Shown one piece after another: positions 1 to 7,507 of a DNA stretch of 16,278 nt (the stretch's first letter is position 1; the number at the start of each line of letters is the position of its first letter). Source of the DNA: Rhodoferax sp. UBA6134 (GTDB lineage Bacteria > Pseudomonadota > Gammaproteobacteria > Burkholderiales > Burkholderiaceae_C); contig DIVK01000062.1 of the NCBI GenBank assembly GCA_002422455.1, positions 1 through 16,278 on the forward strand. The letters run 5' to 3'. The notes below the pieces were generated by a model. It worked only from the letters and a program-made list of their open reading frames with translations. It did not search any database and was not told where the DNA came from. The position numbers were made by a program, and so were the translations under genes.

Positions 1-143
1 GTTTCACCCGCATGCACGTCCAGGTCCACCCCCTGCAGCACCGTCACGTCCAGCCGGCCTTCGGTAAACCGTTTGCTCAGGCCGCGCGCGCTGAGAACGA
101 CGGCAGCACCCGAAGTGGCGGGCATGGAAGTCATATCACTCAT
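1..143 (-). CDS. lolD: LolD, lipoprotein-releasing ABC transporter ATPase (5' end only)
   Basis: This is the first 47 or so codons of the ATP-binding subunit of the Lol system, which releases mature lipoproteins from the inner membrane so that they can reach the outer membrane. The visible N-terminus (MSDMTSMPATSG, then LSARGLSKRFTEGRLDVTVL and LQGVDLDVHAGE) is the usual start of an ABC ATPase up to just before the Walker A loop, which lies outside the window. The ATG at 143-141 overlaps the stop of the upstream permease gene by 8 bp (ATGAGTGA), so the two genes form a translationally coupled operon. The identification as LolD rests mainly on that neighbour, because a short N-terminus alone would fit several MacB/LolD-type ATPases. 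Confidence 0.85.
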   Translation of the reverse strand, partial: MSDMTSMPATSGAAVVLSARGLSKRFTEGRLDVTVLQGVDLDVHAGE

Positions 144-1392
144 AACGCAGGGCCTCCGCCGGGTTGACGCGGCTGGCACGCCAGCTGGGGTAGAGCGTGG
201 CCAAAAAGGCCAGCACCAGCGAGATGATGGTAATCGGCACGATGTCGCCCCGCTGCGGCTCGCTGGGCATGCGGCTGATGAGGTAAATGTCTTTGGGCAA
301 GAAGCTGGCATGGAACAACTGCTCCAGCGCGGGCACGATCACGTCGATGTTGAACGCCACCCCCAGCCCCAGCAACAGCCCGGCCAGCGTGCCGATGACG
401 CCGACCATGGCCCCCTGCACCACAAAAATGGCCATGATGCTTTGCGGGCTGGCACCCAGCGTGCGCAAAATGGCAATGTCGGCGCGCTTGTCGGTCACCG
501 TCATCACCAGCGTGGACACCAGGTTGAAGGCGGCCACCGCCACGATCAGGGTCAGGATGATGAACATCATGCGCTTTTCAACCTGCACGGCGGCAAACCA
601 GGTGCGGTTCTGGCGCGTCCAGTCGCGGATCAGCAGGTCGCCGGTCAGGGTGCTGGCCAACTGCGCCGCCACCTCGCGCGCCTGGTGCAGGTCGCGCAGC
701 TTGATGCGCACGCCGGTGGCGCCCTCCAGCCGGAAAATCCGGGCCGCATCGTCCAGGTGCATCAACACCAGACTGGCGTCGTACTCGTAGTGGCCCGAGT
801 CAAAGGTGCCCACCACCGTCATCTGCTTGAGGCGCGGCACCACCCCGGCGGGGGTGACTTGCCCGCTGGGCGCCACCAGCGTGACCCGGTCACCCTGGCG
901 CACCCCCAGGGCACGGGCCAGCTCGCCGCCCAGCACCACACCAAACTCACCCGGAAGCAGGCGCGCCAGCGCCGTGTTCTTCAGCCCGACGGCCAGGTCG
1001 GTCACACCGGGCTCCAGGCTGGGATCAATCCCCCGCACCATGACGCCTTTCATGTCCTCACCCCTGGCCAGCAAAGCCTGCGTTGCAATGAAAGGTGCGG
1101 CACCCACCACCTGCGGATGAGCCCGCACCTCGGCCAGCGTGCGGAGCATGTCGGGCAGGGCCGCCCCATCGGGCGCAAAAACCTCAATGTGCGACACCAC
1201 GCTCAGCATGCGATCACGCACCTCTTTTTGAAAACCGTTCATCACGCTCAGCACAATGATGAGTGCCGCCACGCCCAGCGCAATGCCCAGCATCGACACG
1301 CCCGAGATGAAGGAGATGAAGCCGTTGCGCCGGGTGGCGCGGCCGGCACGGGTGTAGCGCCAGCCCAGGATAAGTTCGTAAGGAAATTGCAT
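136..1392 (-). CDS. lolC: LolC/LolE-family lipoprotein-releasing ABC transporter permease
   Basis: This is the inner-membrane permease of the LolCDE lipoprotein exporter. It has an N-terminal cytoplasmic stretch beginning MQFPYELILGWRYTRAG, a first membrane helix around residues 25-50 (ISGVSMLGIALGVAALIIVL), a large periplasmic MacB-like domain, and a C-terminal FtsX-type domain with three more hydrophobic helices ending in PSWRASRVNPAEALRYE, a typical family terminus. The 418-aa length fits the family. An in-frame ATG 42 nt upstream (1434) would add an uncharacteristic tail (MQCHNDDCFQSWWP), so I chose 1392. It is coupled to lolD downstream. LolC and LolE cannot be told apart here. Many proteobacteria have a single merged-type permease (LolF), so the symbol is provisional. 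Confidence 0.9.
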   Translation of the reverse strand: MQFPYELILGWRYTRAGRATRRNGFISFISGVSMLGIALGVAALIIVLSVMNGFQKEVRDRMLSVVSHIEVFAPDGAALPDMLRTLAEVRAHPQVVGAAPFIATQALLARGEDMKGVMVRGIDPSLEPGVTDLAVGLKNTALARLLPGEFGVVLGGELARALGVRQGDRVTLVAPSGQVTPAGVVPRLKQMTVVGTFDSGHYEYDASLVLMHLDDAARIFRLEGATGVRIKLRDLHQAREVAAQLASTLTGDLLIRDWTRQNRTWFAAVQVEKRMMFIILTLIVAVAAFNLVSTLVMTVTDKRADIAILRTLGASPQSIMAIFVVQGAMVGVIGTLAGLLLGLGVAFNIDVIVPALEQLFHASFLPKDIYLISRMPSEPQRGDIVPITIISLVLAFLATLYPSWRASRVNPAEALRYE

Positions 1393-1454
1393 CGGCCACC
1401 ACGATTGGAAACAGTCGTCATTGTGGCACTGCACGCGGCGTCTCCCGCATCCCG

Positions 1455-1460
1455 CACAAT
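1455..1460 (+). promoter_or_regulatory. Candidate -10 element of a leaderless transcript (COG4255-recJ)
   Basis: The hexamer CACAAT ends 6 nt before the ATG at 1467, and no Shine-Dalgarno sequence lies between them. A transcript initiated from it would begin at or next to the start codon. There is no convincing -35 element at 16-18 bp. This is inference from spacing only. Confidence 0.35.
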
Positions 1461-1466
1461 CGCTCC

Positions 1467-2396
1467 ATGCACCTCCTGATTCCGTTTGCGTTTTGCAGCA
1501 CCGAGGGCTGCGCCCCGGCCCTGCCCGCCCTGAAACTGCCCTACCTCGAAAAACTGCTGTCCCGCCTGACGCCGGAGCCGCCGGACCACGGCGACGAATT
1601 CAGTCTGAGCCCGCCGCACGAACGCGCGCTGGCCCGCGCACTGGGCCTGCCTGTGACGGACGGCCTGATTCCCTGGGCCGCCCGGCAGGCACGCCCGGCA
1701 GGCGGCGCCTGGGGCTTCATCACCCCCTGCCACTGGCAGACGGGCACCCACCACGTCATCATGAGCGGGCAGGAATTGCCCGATTTTTCTGCCGGGGAAT
1801 CACATACCCTGCTGGTCGCCATGCAACCTTATTTCAAGGAAGACGGCATCGTGCTGCAGTACGACCAGCCCGGCCGCTGGCTGGTCCAAGGCGACGTATT
1901 CAAAGACCTTCCCACCGCCTCGCTGGACCGCGTGGCCGGCCGCAACCTGGAGAACTGGATGCCGCGCAGCGCCAGTGCCGCTGGCTTGCGCCGTCTGCAA
2001 AACGAAATGCAGATGCTGCTCTACACCCACCCGGTGAATGAGGCGCGCGCCGCACGGGGCGTGCCTGTCGTCAACTCGTTCTGGCTGAGCGGTACCGGCA
2101 CGCTGCCCCGGACACCCCTGCCCTCCACCGTTGCGCCCCAACCAGTCACGGTCAACACCCTGCGCACCGCAGCACTCAACGAAGACTGGGCGGCCTGGGT
2201 GCAGGCCTGGCACGCGCTGGACGCCAGCCAGTGCGCCGCCCTGCTGGCCGCGCTGGACCAGGGCGAACCCGGCCAACTCACACTGTGCGGTGAACGCCAC
2301 GCCCAAACCTTCACCACCCAACCCAAAACCCTGGTAACACGATTCATGAACCTGTTTGGCACCCCGCCTGCTTCGAAGCTACTGGAGACGCTATGA
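1467..2396 (+). CDS. COG4255 / RpfE-type conserved protein
   Basis: This 309-aa protein belongs, as I recognise it, to the family annotated either as 'regulatory protein RpfE type' or, misleadingly, as phosphoglycerate mutase, and commonly found directly upstream of recJ in Burkholderiales. Its biochemical role is unknown to me. It has no signal peptide or membrane segment. Recognisable stretches are LIPFAFCSTEGC at the N-terminus, an aromatic-rich WGFITPCHWQTGTHHVIM region around residue 90, and a late FWLSGTGTLP motif, which resembles part of the alkaline-phosphatase-like fold of that family. The stop overlaps the recJ start as ATGA (2393-2396), so recJ translation is probably coupled to it. 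There is no clear Shine-Dalgarno sequence before the ATG, but a CACAAT hexamer lies 6 nt upstream. It is divergent from lolC across 74 bp. Confidence 0.8.
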   Translation: MHLLIPFAFCSTEGCAPALPALKLPYLEKLLSRLTPEPPDHGDEFSLSPPHERALARALGLPVTDGLIPWAARQARPAGGAWGFITPCHWQTGTHHVIMSGQELPDFSAGESHTLLVAMQPYFKEDGIVLQYDQPGRWLVQGDVFKDLPTASLDRVAGRNLENWMPRSASAAGLRRLQNEMQMLLYTHPVNEARAARGVPVVNSFWLSGTGTLPRTPLPSTVAPQPVTVNTLRTAALNEDWAAWVQAWHALDASQCAALLAALDQGEPGQLTLCGERHAQTFTTQPKTLVTRFMNLFGTPPASKLLETL

Positions 2397-4204
2397 AAAT
2401 AGCCATCAGGGACATCCCGCCCCGCGCCGTCTGGGCGCTGGAGCAGGCCGGCGTTCATCCCCTGCTGGCCCAGCTGTACGCGGCGCGCGGCGTACAGGGC
2501 ACCCAGGAACTCGACGACGGTCTGGCGCGCCTCATCCCGCCGGGCGAGCTGCGCGGCGCAGCCGATGCGGCCCGGCTGCTGGCCGATGCCATCGCCGCCG
2601 ACAGGAAACTCTGCATCGTGGCCGACTACGACTGCGACGGCGCCACCGCCTGTGCCGTGGCCGTGCGCGGCCTGCGCCTGCTGGGCGCCCGACACGTCGG
2701 CTACATCGTGCCGGACCGGGTGGTGGACGGCTACGGCCTGACGCCGCCGATCTCGCAGCGCGTCAAGGACAGCGGCGCCGACATGCTGATCACCGTGGAC
2801 AACGGCATTGCCAGCTTTGAGGGCGTGGCAAGCGCCAAGGCATTGGGGCTGCAGGTGCTGGTGACCGATCACCACCTGCCCGCCAGCCAGGAGGGCCGGA
2901 TTGAGCTGCCCGCGGCCGACGTCATCGTCAATCCGAACCAGCCGGGTTGCACCTTCGCGAGCAAGTCCATCGCCGGCGTTGGCGTCATGTTTTATGTGCT
3001 GCTGGCGCTGCGCGCCGAGCTGCGCGCGCGCGGCGTGTTCTCCACCCAGGCCAGGCCGGTTACCGTTCGGGCTGAGCTTGTCGAAGCCCCCCCGTCAACC
3101 CTTCGTCAAACTCAGGACGGACCGGGCTCAGGGCGAACGGAACCCAAACTCGACACCCTGCTGCCCCTGGTCGCCCTCGGTACGGTAGCCGACGTGGTCA
3201 AGCTCGACGCCAACAACCGCCGCCTCGTGGCCCAAGGGCTCAAACGGGTGCGTGCCGGCGCCATGCCGGCGGGGTTGGCCGCTCTTTTCGTAGCGGCCGG
3301 GCGCAACGCGGCGCTTGCCACCACCTTCGACTTCGGCTTTGCGCTGGGCCCGCGCATCAATGCCGCCGGTCGCCTGTCGGACATGACGCTGGGCATCGAA
3401 TGCCTGCTGACCGATGACCCGGCGCGGGCTGACGAACTGGCCAAGACGCTGGACGGCATCAACCGCGAGCGCCGCGAGATCGAAGGCAGCATGCGCGAGC
3501 AGGCGTTTGACATCGCCGAATCCCTGTTTGATGAAGACGAGGCGCCGCCGCCCGCGATCTGCGTCTTTGACCCCGACTTTCACGAAGGCGTGGTCGGCAT
3601 CGTGGCCTCGCGCCTCAAGGACAAGCTGCACCGCCCCACCTTTGTCTTTGCCGCCAGCGCCGCGCCCGGCCGCGAGCATGAACTCAAGGGCTCGGGGCGC
3701 TCGATTCCCGGCTTCCACCTGCGCGACGCGCTGGACCTGGTGGCCAAGCGCCACCCCGGCGTGCTGCTGCGCTTTGGCGGCCACGCCATGGCGGCGGGCT
3801 GCACCATCGCCGAAGAAAACTTTGACGCCTTTGAACAAGGCCTGAACGAGGTCGCCCAGGAATGGCTGGACGCCGCCACGCTCACGCGCCGCATCGACAC
3901 CGACGGGCCGCTGAAACCCGAGTACCGGCGTGCCGAGCTGGTGGACGTGCTGCACAAGGAGGTGTGGGGCCAGGGCTTCGCGCCGCCCACCTTCAGCGAA
4001 GAACTGGAGGTGGTGTCGCAACGGTTGGTGGGCGAAAAACACCTGGCTCTCAAGCTCAAACACCAGGGTCAGCCGGTGGACGGCATCTGGTTCGGTCATA
4101 CGGAGCCGCTGCCGGCCCGCGTCAAACTCGCATTCCGGCTGGACGCCGACGAATGGCAGGGCATGCGCCGGGTGCGCTTTCTGGTGGAGGCCGCCGAGCT
4201 CTAA
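2393..4204 (+). CDS. recJ: RecJ, single-stranded-DNA-specific 5'-3' exonuclease
   Basis: RecJ degrades single-stranded DNA 5' to 3' in RecF-pathway recombination, mismatch repair and fork processing. The DHH phosphoesterase motifs are intact: IVADYDCDGATA (Asp78/80/82), ITVDNGIAS (Asp136), VTDHHLP (Asp159, His160, His161), LVALGTVADVV, and RINAAGRLSDM. The DHHA1 part shows FHEGVVGIVASRLK and RFGGHAMAAG, followed by the C-terminal OB region. The protein has 603 residues against roughly 565-580 in typical RecJ. The excess is a proline- and charge-rich insertion at about residues 221-250, between the GVGVMFYVLLALRAEL helix and PKLDTLLPLVALG. That insert coincides with a palindromic repeat-like DNA element and keeps the frame. 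Translation is probably coupled to the preceding gene through the ATGA overlap. Confidence 0.96.
   Translation: MKIAIRDIPPRAVWALEQAGVHPLLAQLYAARGVQGTQELDDGLARLIPPGELRGAADAARLLADAIAADRKLCIVADYDCDGATACAVAVRGLRLLGARHVGYIVPDRVVDGYGLTPPISQRVKDSGADMLITVDNGIASFEGVASAKALGLQVLVTDHHLPASQEGRIELPAADVIVNPNQPGCTFASKSIAGVGVMFYVLLALRAELRARGVFSTQARPVTVRAELVEAPPSTLRQTQDGPGSGRTEPKLDTLLPLVALGTVADVVKLDANNRRLVAQGLKRVRAGAMPAGLAALFVAAGRNAALATTFDFGFALGPRINAAGRLSDMTLGIECLLTDDPARADELAKTLDGINRERREIEGSMREQAFDIAESLFDEDEAPPPAICVFDPDFHEGVVGIVASRLKDKLHRPTFVFAASAAPGREHELKGSGRSIPGFHLRDALDLVAKRHPGVLLRFGGHAMAAGCTIAEENFDAFEQGLNEVAQEWLDAATLTRRIDTDGPLKPEYRRAELVDVLHKEVWGQGFAPPTFSEELEVVSQRLVGEKHLALKLKHQGQPVDGIWFGHTEPLPARVKLAFRLDADEWQGMRRVRFLVEAAEL
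3063..3140. repeat. Palindromic repeat-like element inserted in frame within recJ
   Basis: The left arm starts CCGTTCGGGCTGAGCTTGTC and the right end is GGCTCAGGGCGAACGG. The outer arms pair over CCGTTCG/CGAACGG and TGAGC/GCTCA. An inner pair, TGAGCTTGTCGAAG (3072-3085) with CTTCGTCAAACTCA (3100-3113), matches at 12 of 14 positions. The motif 'TTCGACAAGCTCAGGGCGAACGG' in its shorter recognisable part (GCTCAGGGCGAACGG) is, as I recall, a common dispersed palindrome in many proteobacterial genomes. Here it encodes about 26 residues without a stop. Family members elsewhere in this genome are outside the window, so repetition is inferred. Confidence 0.7.
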
Positions 4205-4239
4205 ATGCGGCGCCACCGGCACCGGCCATGCGGCAGGCC

Positions 4240-4245
4240 TAAAAT
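4240..4245 (+). promoter_or_regulatory. Candidate -10 element of a leaderless transcript (PHP gene)
   Basis: TAAAAT matches the TATAAT consensus at five of six positions and ends 6 nt before the GTG start at 4252. No Shine-Dalgarno sequence is present in the GC-rich spacer GGCCCG. No good -35 hexamer is seen. Spacing suggests that transcription starts at the start codon itself. Confidence 0.4.
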
Positions 4246-4251
4246 GGCCCG

Positions 4252-5130
4252 GTGACCTCCATCCTCAACGCCGACCTGCACTGCCACTCCGTCGTCTCCG
4301 ACGGCACCCTGACACCCGAAGCCCTGGCCGCACGCGCCAAGGCCAACGGCGTGGAGTTGTGGGCCCTGACCGACCACGATGAAATCGGGGGCCAGCAGCG
4401 CGCCGCAGCGGCCGCCCGGGCGGTGGGCCTGCACTACCTCACCGGGGTCGAGATTTCAGTCACCTTCATCGGCCAGACGGTCCACATCGTGGGCCTGGGG
4501 TTTGACCCGCAAGACCCGGCCCTGGCGCGCGGGCTGCTCCAGACCCGGGGGGGACGCGGACAGCGTGCCATGGAAATAGCCGCCAGTCTGGCCAAGGCCG
4601 GCATTGCGGAGGCCTTTGAAGGCGCCCTCGGCTTTGCCGGCAACCACGACCTGATCTCCCGCACCCACTTTGCCCGCTTTCTGGTGGAGCGCGGCGTGTG
4701 CCGCGACACCCATGAAGTGTTCCGCAAGTACCTGACCGAAGGCAAGCCCGGCTTTGTGCCGCACCGCTGGGCCGCCCTGAAGGACGCCGTCACCTGGATC
4801 CGGGACGCCGGCGGGGTGGCCGTCATCGCGCACCCGGCGCGCTACAAGTTCAGCGCCAATGAAGAATTCGCCCTGTTCAGCGAATTCAAAAACCATGGCG
4901 GACAGGGCGTGGAAGTCGTCACCGGCAGCCACAGCGCCGCCGAGTACCTGACCTACGCCGACACCGCCCGCGAATTTGGCCTGGTGGCCAGCCGCGGCAG
5001 CGACTTTCACAGCCCCGAGGAAAGCCACACCGAACTGGGTACCTTGCCCTATCTGCCGGGCCAGCTGACACCGGTGTGGGAGCTGCTGAGCCACCGCATC
5101 CAACGCAGCACCTCCGCGACCCCGGCATGA
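4252..5130 (+). CDS. PHP-domain phosphoesterase (RNase AM / 3',5'-nucleoside bisphosphate phosphatase, YciV/TrpH family)
   Basis: The 292-aa protein is a single PHP domain. The metal-binding motifs are visible: DLHCHS (His10, His12), LTDHDEIGG (Asp41, His42, Asp43), GVEIS (Glu67), HIVGLGF (His78), AHPARYK and GSDFHSPEE near residue 260. Family members hydrolyse 3',5'-nucleoside bisphosphates and trim 5' ends of rRNA with a trinuclear metal centre. It lies 47 bp after recJ and two genes before yciO. In E. coli the homologue yciV (rnm) also sits beside yciO, which supports the assignment. The GTG start is chosen because the MTSILNADLHCHS reading begins right there and no alternative lies upstream before a stop. 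Confidence 0.9.
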   Translation: MTSILNADLHCHSVVSDGTLTPEALAARAKANGVELWALTDHDEIGGQQRAAAAARAVGLHYLTGVEISVTFIGQTVHIVGLGFDPQDPALARGLLQTRGGRGQRAMEIAASLAKAGIAEAFEGALGFAGNHDLISRTHFARFLVERGVCRDTHEVFRKYLTEGKPGFVPHRWAALKDAVTWIRDAGGVAVIAHPARYKFSANEEFALFSEFKNHGGQGVEVVTGSHSAAEYLTYADTAREFGLVASRGSDFHSPEESHTELGTLPYLPGQLTPVWELLSHRIQRSTSATPA

Positions 5131-5161
5131 TGACCTCCACCCAGCATTGAGTAAACCAGCA

Positions 5162-6094
5162 ATGTCCTTTTTACGTACCCGGCAAGGTGGCGGCATCTTG
5201 CTCATTTTGCTGGCTGCGTTGTGCTTCGCCGCCCTGGACACCACCACCAAACACGTGGTCACCCTGGTGCCGGTGCTCATGTTGCTGTGGTTTCGCTATG
5301 CCTTTCAGGCGGTGATGACGTTTGCGCTGCAATTTCCGGCACAAAAACAGCGACTGTTTGCCACCGCCAACCCGCGCTTTCAGGCGCTGCGCGGCGTGCT
5401 GCTGCTGATCGCCAGTGGCTGTGCGTTTTTTGGACTGCAGCACCTGCCGGTGGGCGAGTTCACGGCCATGGTGATGCTGTCGCCCCTGGTGGCTACCGGC
5501 ATGGCAGCCTGGCTGCTGAAACAACCGGTGGCCGGCCGGCGCTGGCTCCTGCTGGCCACCGGCATGGGCGGTGTGCTGCTGGTCATCCGGCCCGGCGGGC
5601 AGGTCTTCAGTTGGGCCCTGCTGTTTCCGGTGGCACTGGTAACCTCCTATGCCTGGTTCCAGGTGCTGACGAGCCGCCTGAGCAGCGAAGAAAACCCCTA
5701 CACCACGCATTTCTACACCGGTCTGATGGGCGCCCTCATCACCAGCCCGGCGGCGCTTATGCAATGGAGCAACGCGGCCCTGCTGACGCACTGGCCGTGG
5801 TTCATCGTGATCGGATTTTTGGGCAACTTTGCGCACATGCTGCTGATCCGGGCCTACCGGCGCGCGCCGGCTCAGGTGCTCACGCCCTACCTGTACACGC
5901 AAATCGCATTCGCCACCGTGGGCGGCTGGCTGGCATTCAATCACGCGCCTGACGGTCTGACCTGGCTCGGTATCGCCATCATTGCCGCCAGCGGCGTCGG
6001 CAACGCGCTCCTGTCCGCCCGCGAAGTGCCTGCACCACAGCGCGCGACGGCACCCTCACCGGCACCCGCCAGCGCGCACTCCCGCCGACATTGA
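5162..6094 (+). CDS. DMT-superfamily (EamA-type) membrane transporter
   Basis: This inner-membrane protein of about 310 residues has roughly ten hydrophobic helices in two EamA-like halves. The first begins GGGILLILLAALCFAALDTT, and the second follows a loop near residue 150 at VFSWALLFPVALVTSYAWF. Mid-protein features HLPVGEFTAMVMLSPL and the late LIRAYRRAPAQVLTPYLYTQ are typical of the family, which exports metabolites or amino acids. The substrate cannot be read from sequence. The C-terminus is a short Ala/Pro/Arg-rich cytoplasmic tail. I take the ATG at 5162, although the TTG at 5147 in the same frame is possible. The stop overlaps a TTG (6091) that could start the next gene. Confidence 0.88.
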   Translation: MSFLRTRQGGGILLILLAALCFAALDTTTKHVVTLVPVLMLLWFRYAFQAVMTFALQFPAQKQRLFATANPRFQALRGVLLLIASGCAFFGLQHLPVGEFTAMVMLSPLVATGMAAWLLKQPVAGRRWLLLATGMGGVLLVIRPGGQVFSWALLFPVALVTSYAWFQVLTSRLSSEENPYTTHFYTGLMGALITSPAALMQWSNAALLTHWPWFIVIGFLGNFAHMLLIRAYRRAPAQVLTPYLYTQIAFATVGGWLAFNHAPDGLTWLGIAIIAASGVGNALLSAREVPAPQRATAPSPAPASAHSRRH

Positions 6095-6114
6095 CAGACT
6101 CGCCCTGCCCGCCC

Positions 6115-6744
6115 ATGCCCCAGCTTTTTGAAGTCCACCCCGACAACCCGCAACCACGGCTGCTGAAGCAGGCCGTCGCCCTGCTGGAAAAAGGCGAAGT
6201 CCTCGCAGTTCCCACCGACTCCAGCTACGCACTGGTCTGCCACCTGGATGACAAAACCGCCGCCGACAAGCTGCGCCGCATCCGCGGAGTGGACGACCGG
6301 CACCACCTCACCCTGCTGTGCCGCGACCTGAGTGAACTGGCCAACTACGCCCGGGTGGACAACCAGCAGTTCCGGCTCATCAAGTCGGCCACGCCCGGGC
6401 CGTACACCTTCATTCTGGAAGCCAGCAAGGAAGTGCCGCGCCGCCTGAGCCACCCGTCGCGCAAAACCATCGGCCTGCGGGTGCCGGAACACCAGGTGTT
6501 GCAGGCGCTGCTGGCCCTGCACAACGGGCCGTTGCTGGCCACCACCCTGATCGCGCCGGGCGAGACCGAGCCGCTCAACGATGCCGAAGAAATCTGTGTG
6601 CGCTATAAAAAACAGATTGCCGCGGTCATCGACGCCGGGGCCTGCGCCCGCGAACCCACCACGGTGGTAGACCTGAGCGGTGCGGAGCCGGCAGTGATCC
6701 GCCAGGGCCGCGGCGCATTGGCGCCCCTCGGGCTTTCCAGCTAG
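6115..6744 (+). CDS. yciO: YciO, Sua5/YrdC-family protein (TsaC paralogue)
   Basis: The protein aligns by eye along its full length with E. coli YciO: PQLFEVHPDNPQPRLLKQAV at the start, VPTDSSYALVC, LTLLCRDLSELANYARVDN, TPGPYTFILEASKEVPRRL, RKTIGLRVPEH and PTTVVDLS near the end. The family fold binds ATP and double-stranded RNA. TsaC/Sua5 makes threonylcarbamoyl-AMP for the tRNA t6A modification, but YciO is reported not to be equivalent to TsaC. Here the TsaC-type SAN motif is replaced by ATTLIAPGE, consistent with YciO. I chose the ATG at 6115 because it matches the usual YciO N-terminus. The TTG at 6091, overlapping the previous stop, would add eight residues. Confidence 0.9.
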   Translation: MPQLFEVHPDNPQPRLLKQAVALLEKGEVLAVPTDSSYALVCHLDDKTAADKLRRIRGVDDRHHLTLLCRDLSELANYARVDNQQFRLIKSATPGPYTFILEASKEVPRRLSHPSRKTIGLRVPEHQVLQALLALHNGPLLATTLIAPGETEPLNDAEEICVRYKKQIAAVIDAGACAREPTTVVDLSGAEPAVIRQGRGALAPLGLSS

Positions 6745-6795
6745 TTGCAGATCGGGTCAAAGGCCCGTCCGGCAGTTCCCCAACCCCGCCCCTGC

Positions 6796-6801
6796 GACAA
6801 T
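6796..6801 (+). promoter_or_regulatory. Candidate -10 element of a leaderless transcript (M50 peptidase gene)
   Basis: GACAAT ends exactly 6 nt before the ATG at 6808, the same geometry as upstream of the genes at 1467 and 4252. No Shine-Dalgarno sequence intervenes and no strong -35 is visible. Confidence 0.35.
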
Positions 6802-6807
6802 TGCCTG

Positions 6808-7476
6808 ATGGACATTGCACACCTCATTCAAACTGTCGCCCTCTACGCCCTGCCGGTGCTGTTCGCCATCACGCTGCACGAGGCGGCGCACGGCTACGCC
6901 GCGCGGCATTTCGGCGACAACACCGCCTACATGCTGGGGCGCATCACGCTCAACCCCCTCAAGCACATTGACCCCGTGGGCACCGTCCTGATGCCCCTGC
7001 TGCTGTACTTTGCCACCTCGGGCGCCTTCCTGTTTGGTTATGCCAAACCGGTGCCGGTGCGCTTTGGCAACCTGCGCAACCCCAAGCGCGACATGATCTG
7101 GGTGGCACTGGCCGGGCCGGGTGCCAACTTCATCCAGGCGCTGCTGTGGGGCGTGACTTTTTACCTGCTGCAAGGTACGGGCGTGACCGAGCCCTTCTTT
7201 CTCAAAATGGCCCAGGGCGGCATCCTGGTCAACGTGGTGATGTTTGCCTTCAACCTGTTCCCGCTGCCGCCACTCGATGGCGGACGCATTCTGGTCGGGC
7301 TGCTGCCGCACCGCCAGGCCGAGCTGATCTCACGGGTGGAGCCCTGGGGGTTTTTCATCGTGATGGCGCTGGTAATCTCGGGGGTGGTCAGCACCCTGTG
7401 GCTGACGCCCCTGATGTCCCTCACCTTCACCCTGCTGGACGTCTTGCTGACCCCGATTGCCATGATTTTTGGCTAG
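6808..7476 (+). CDS. Site-2-protease-like M50 family membrane zinc peptidase
   Basis: This 222-aa integral membrane protein shows the intramembrane zinc-protease signature HEAAH (His24, Glu25, His28) in its first helix region, ITLHEAAHGYAARHFGDN. The second catalytic segment, FNLFPLPPLDGGRIL, near residue 155 supplies the metal-binding Asp. About five to six hydrophobic segments are visible. Small YwhC/Rip-type members without a PDZ domain cut membrane-embedded substrates, but no substrate can be predicted. The ATG at 6808 is chosen because upstream in-frame sequence (from 6745) is Pro/Arg-rich and unlike the family. It lies 31 bp before trpS and is likely co-transcribed with it at least in part. 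Confidence 0.92.
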   Translation: MDIAHLIQTVALYALPVLFAITLHEAAHGYAARHFGDNTAYMLGRITLNPLKHIDPVGTVLMPLLLYFATSGAFLFGYAKPVPVRFGNLRNPKRDMIWVALAGPGANFIQALLWGVTFYLLQGTGVTEPFFLKMAQGGILVNVVMFAFNLFPLPPLDGGRILVGLLPHRQAELISRVEPWGFFIVMALVISGVVSTLWLTPLMSLTFTLLDVLLTPIAMIFG

Positions 7477-7494
7477 TCCATCGTCTTACCAGAA

Positions 7495-7500
7495 AATAAT
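7495..7500 (+). promoter_or_regulatory. Candidate -10 element close to the trpS start
   Basis: AATAAT (five of six matches to TATAAT) ends 7 nt before the ATG at 7508. The short intergenic stretch is strikingly AT-rich against its surroundings. No Shine-Dalgarno sequence is seen, so a leaderless or very short-leader trpS transcript is possible. Confidence 0.3.
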
Positions 7501-7507
7501 TTTTGCC

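Noticed and set aside
73..1479. Long plus-strand frame opposite lolC
   Set aside because: His/Gln/Arg-rich translation typical of the antisense of a GC-rich gene. The minus strand codes for a clear LolC/E protein.
3128..4222. Long minus-strand frame opposite recJ
   Set aside because: Shadow of the recJ frame with no family features. RecJ motifs continue throughout on the plus strand.
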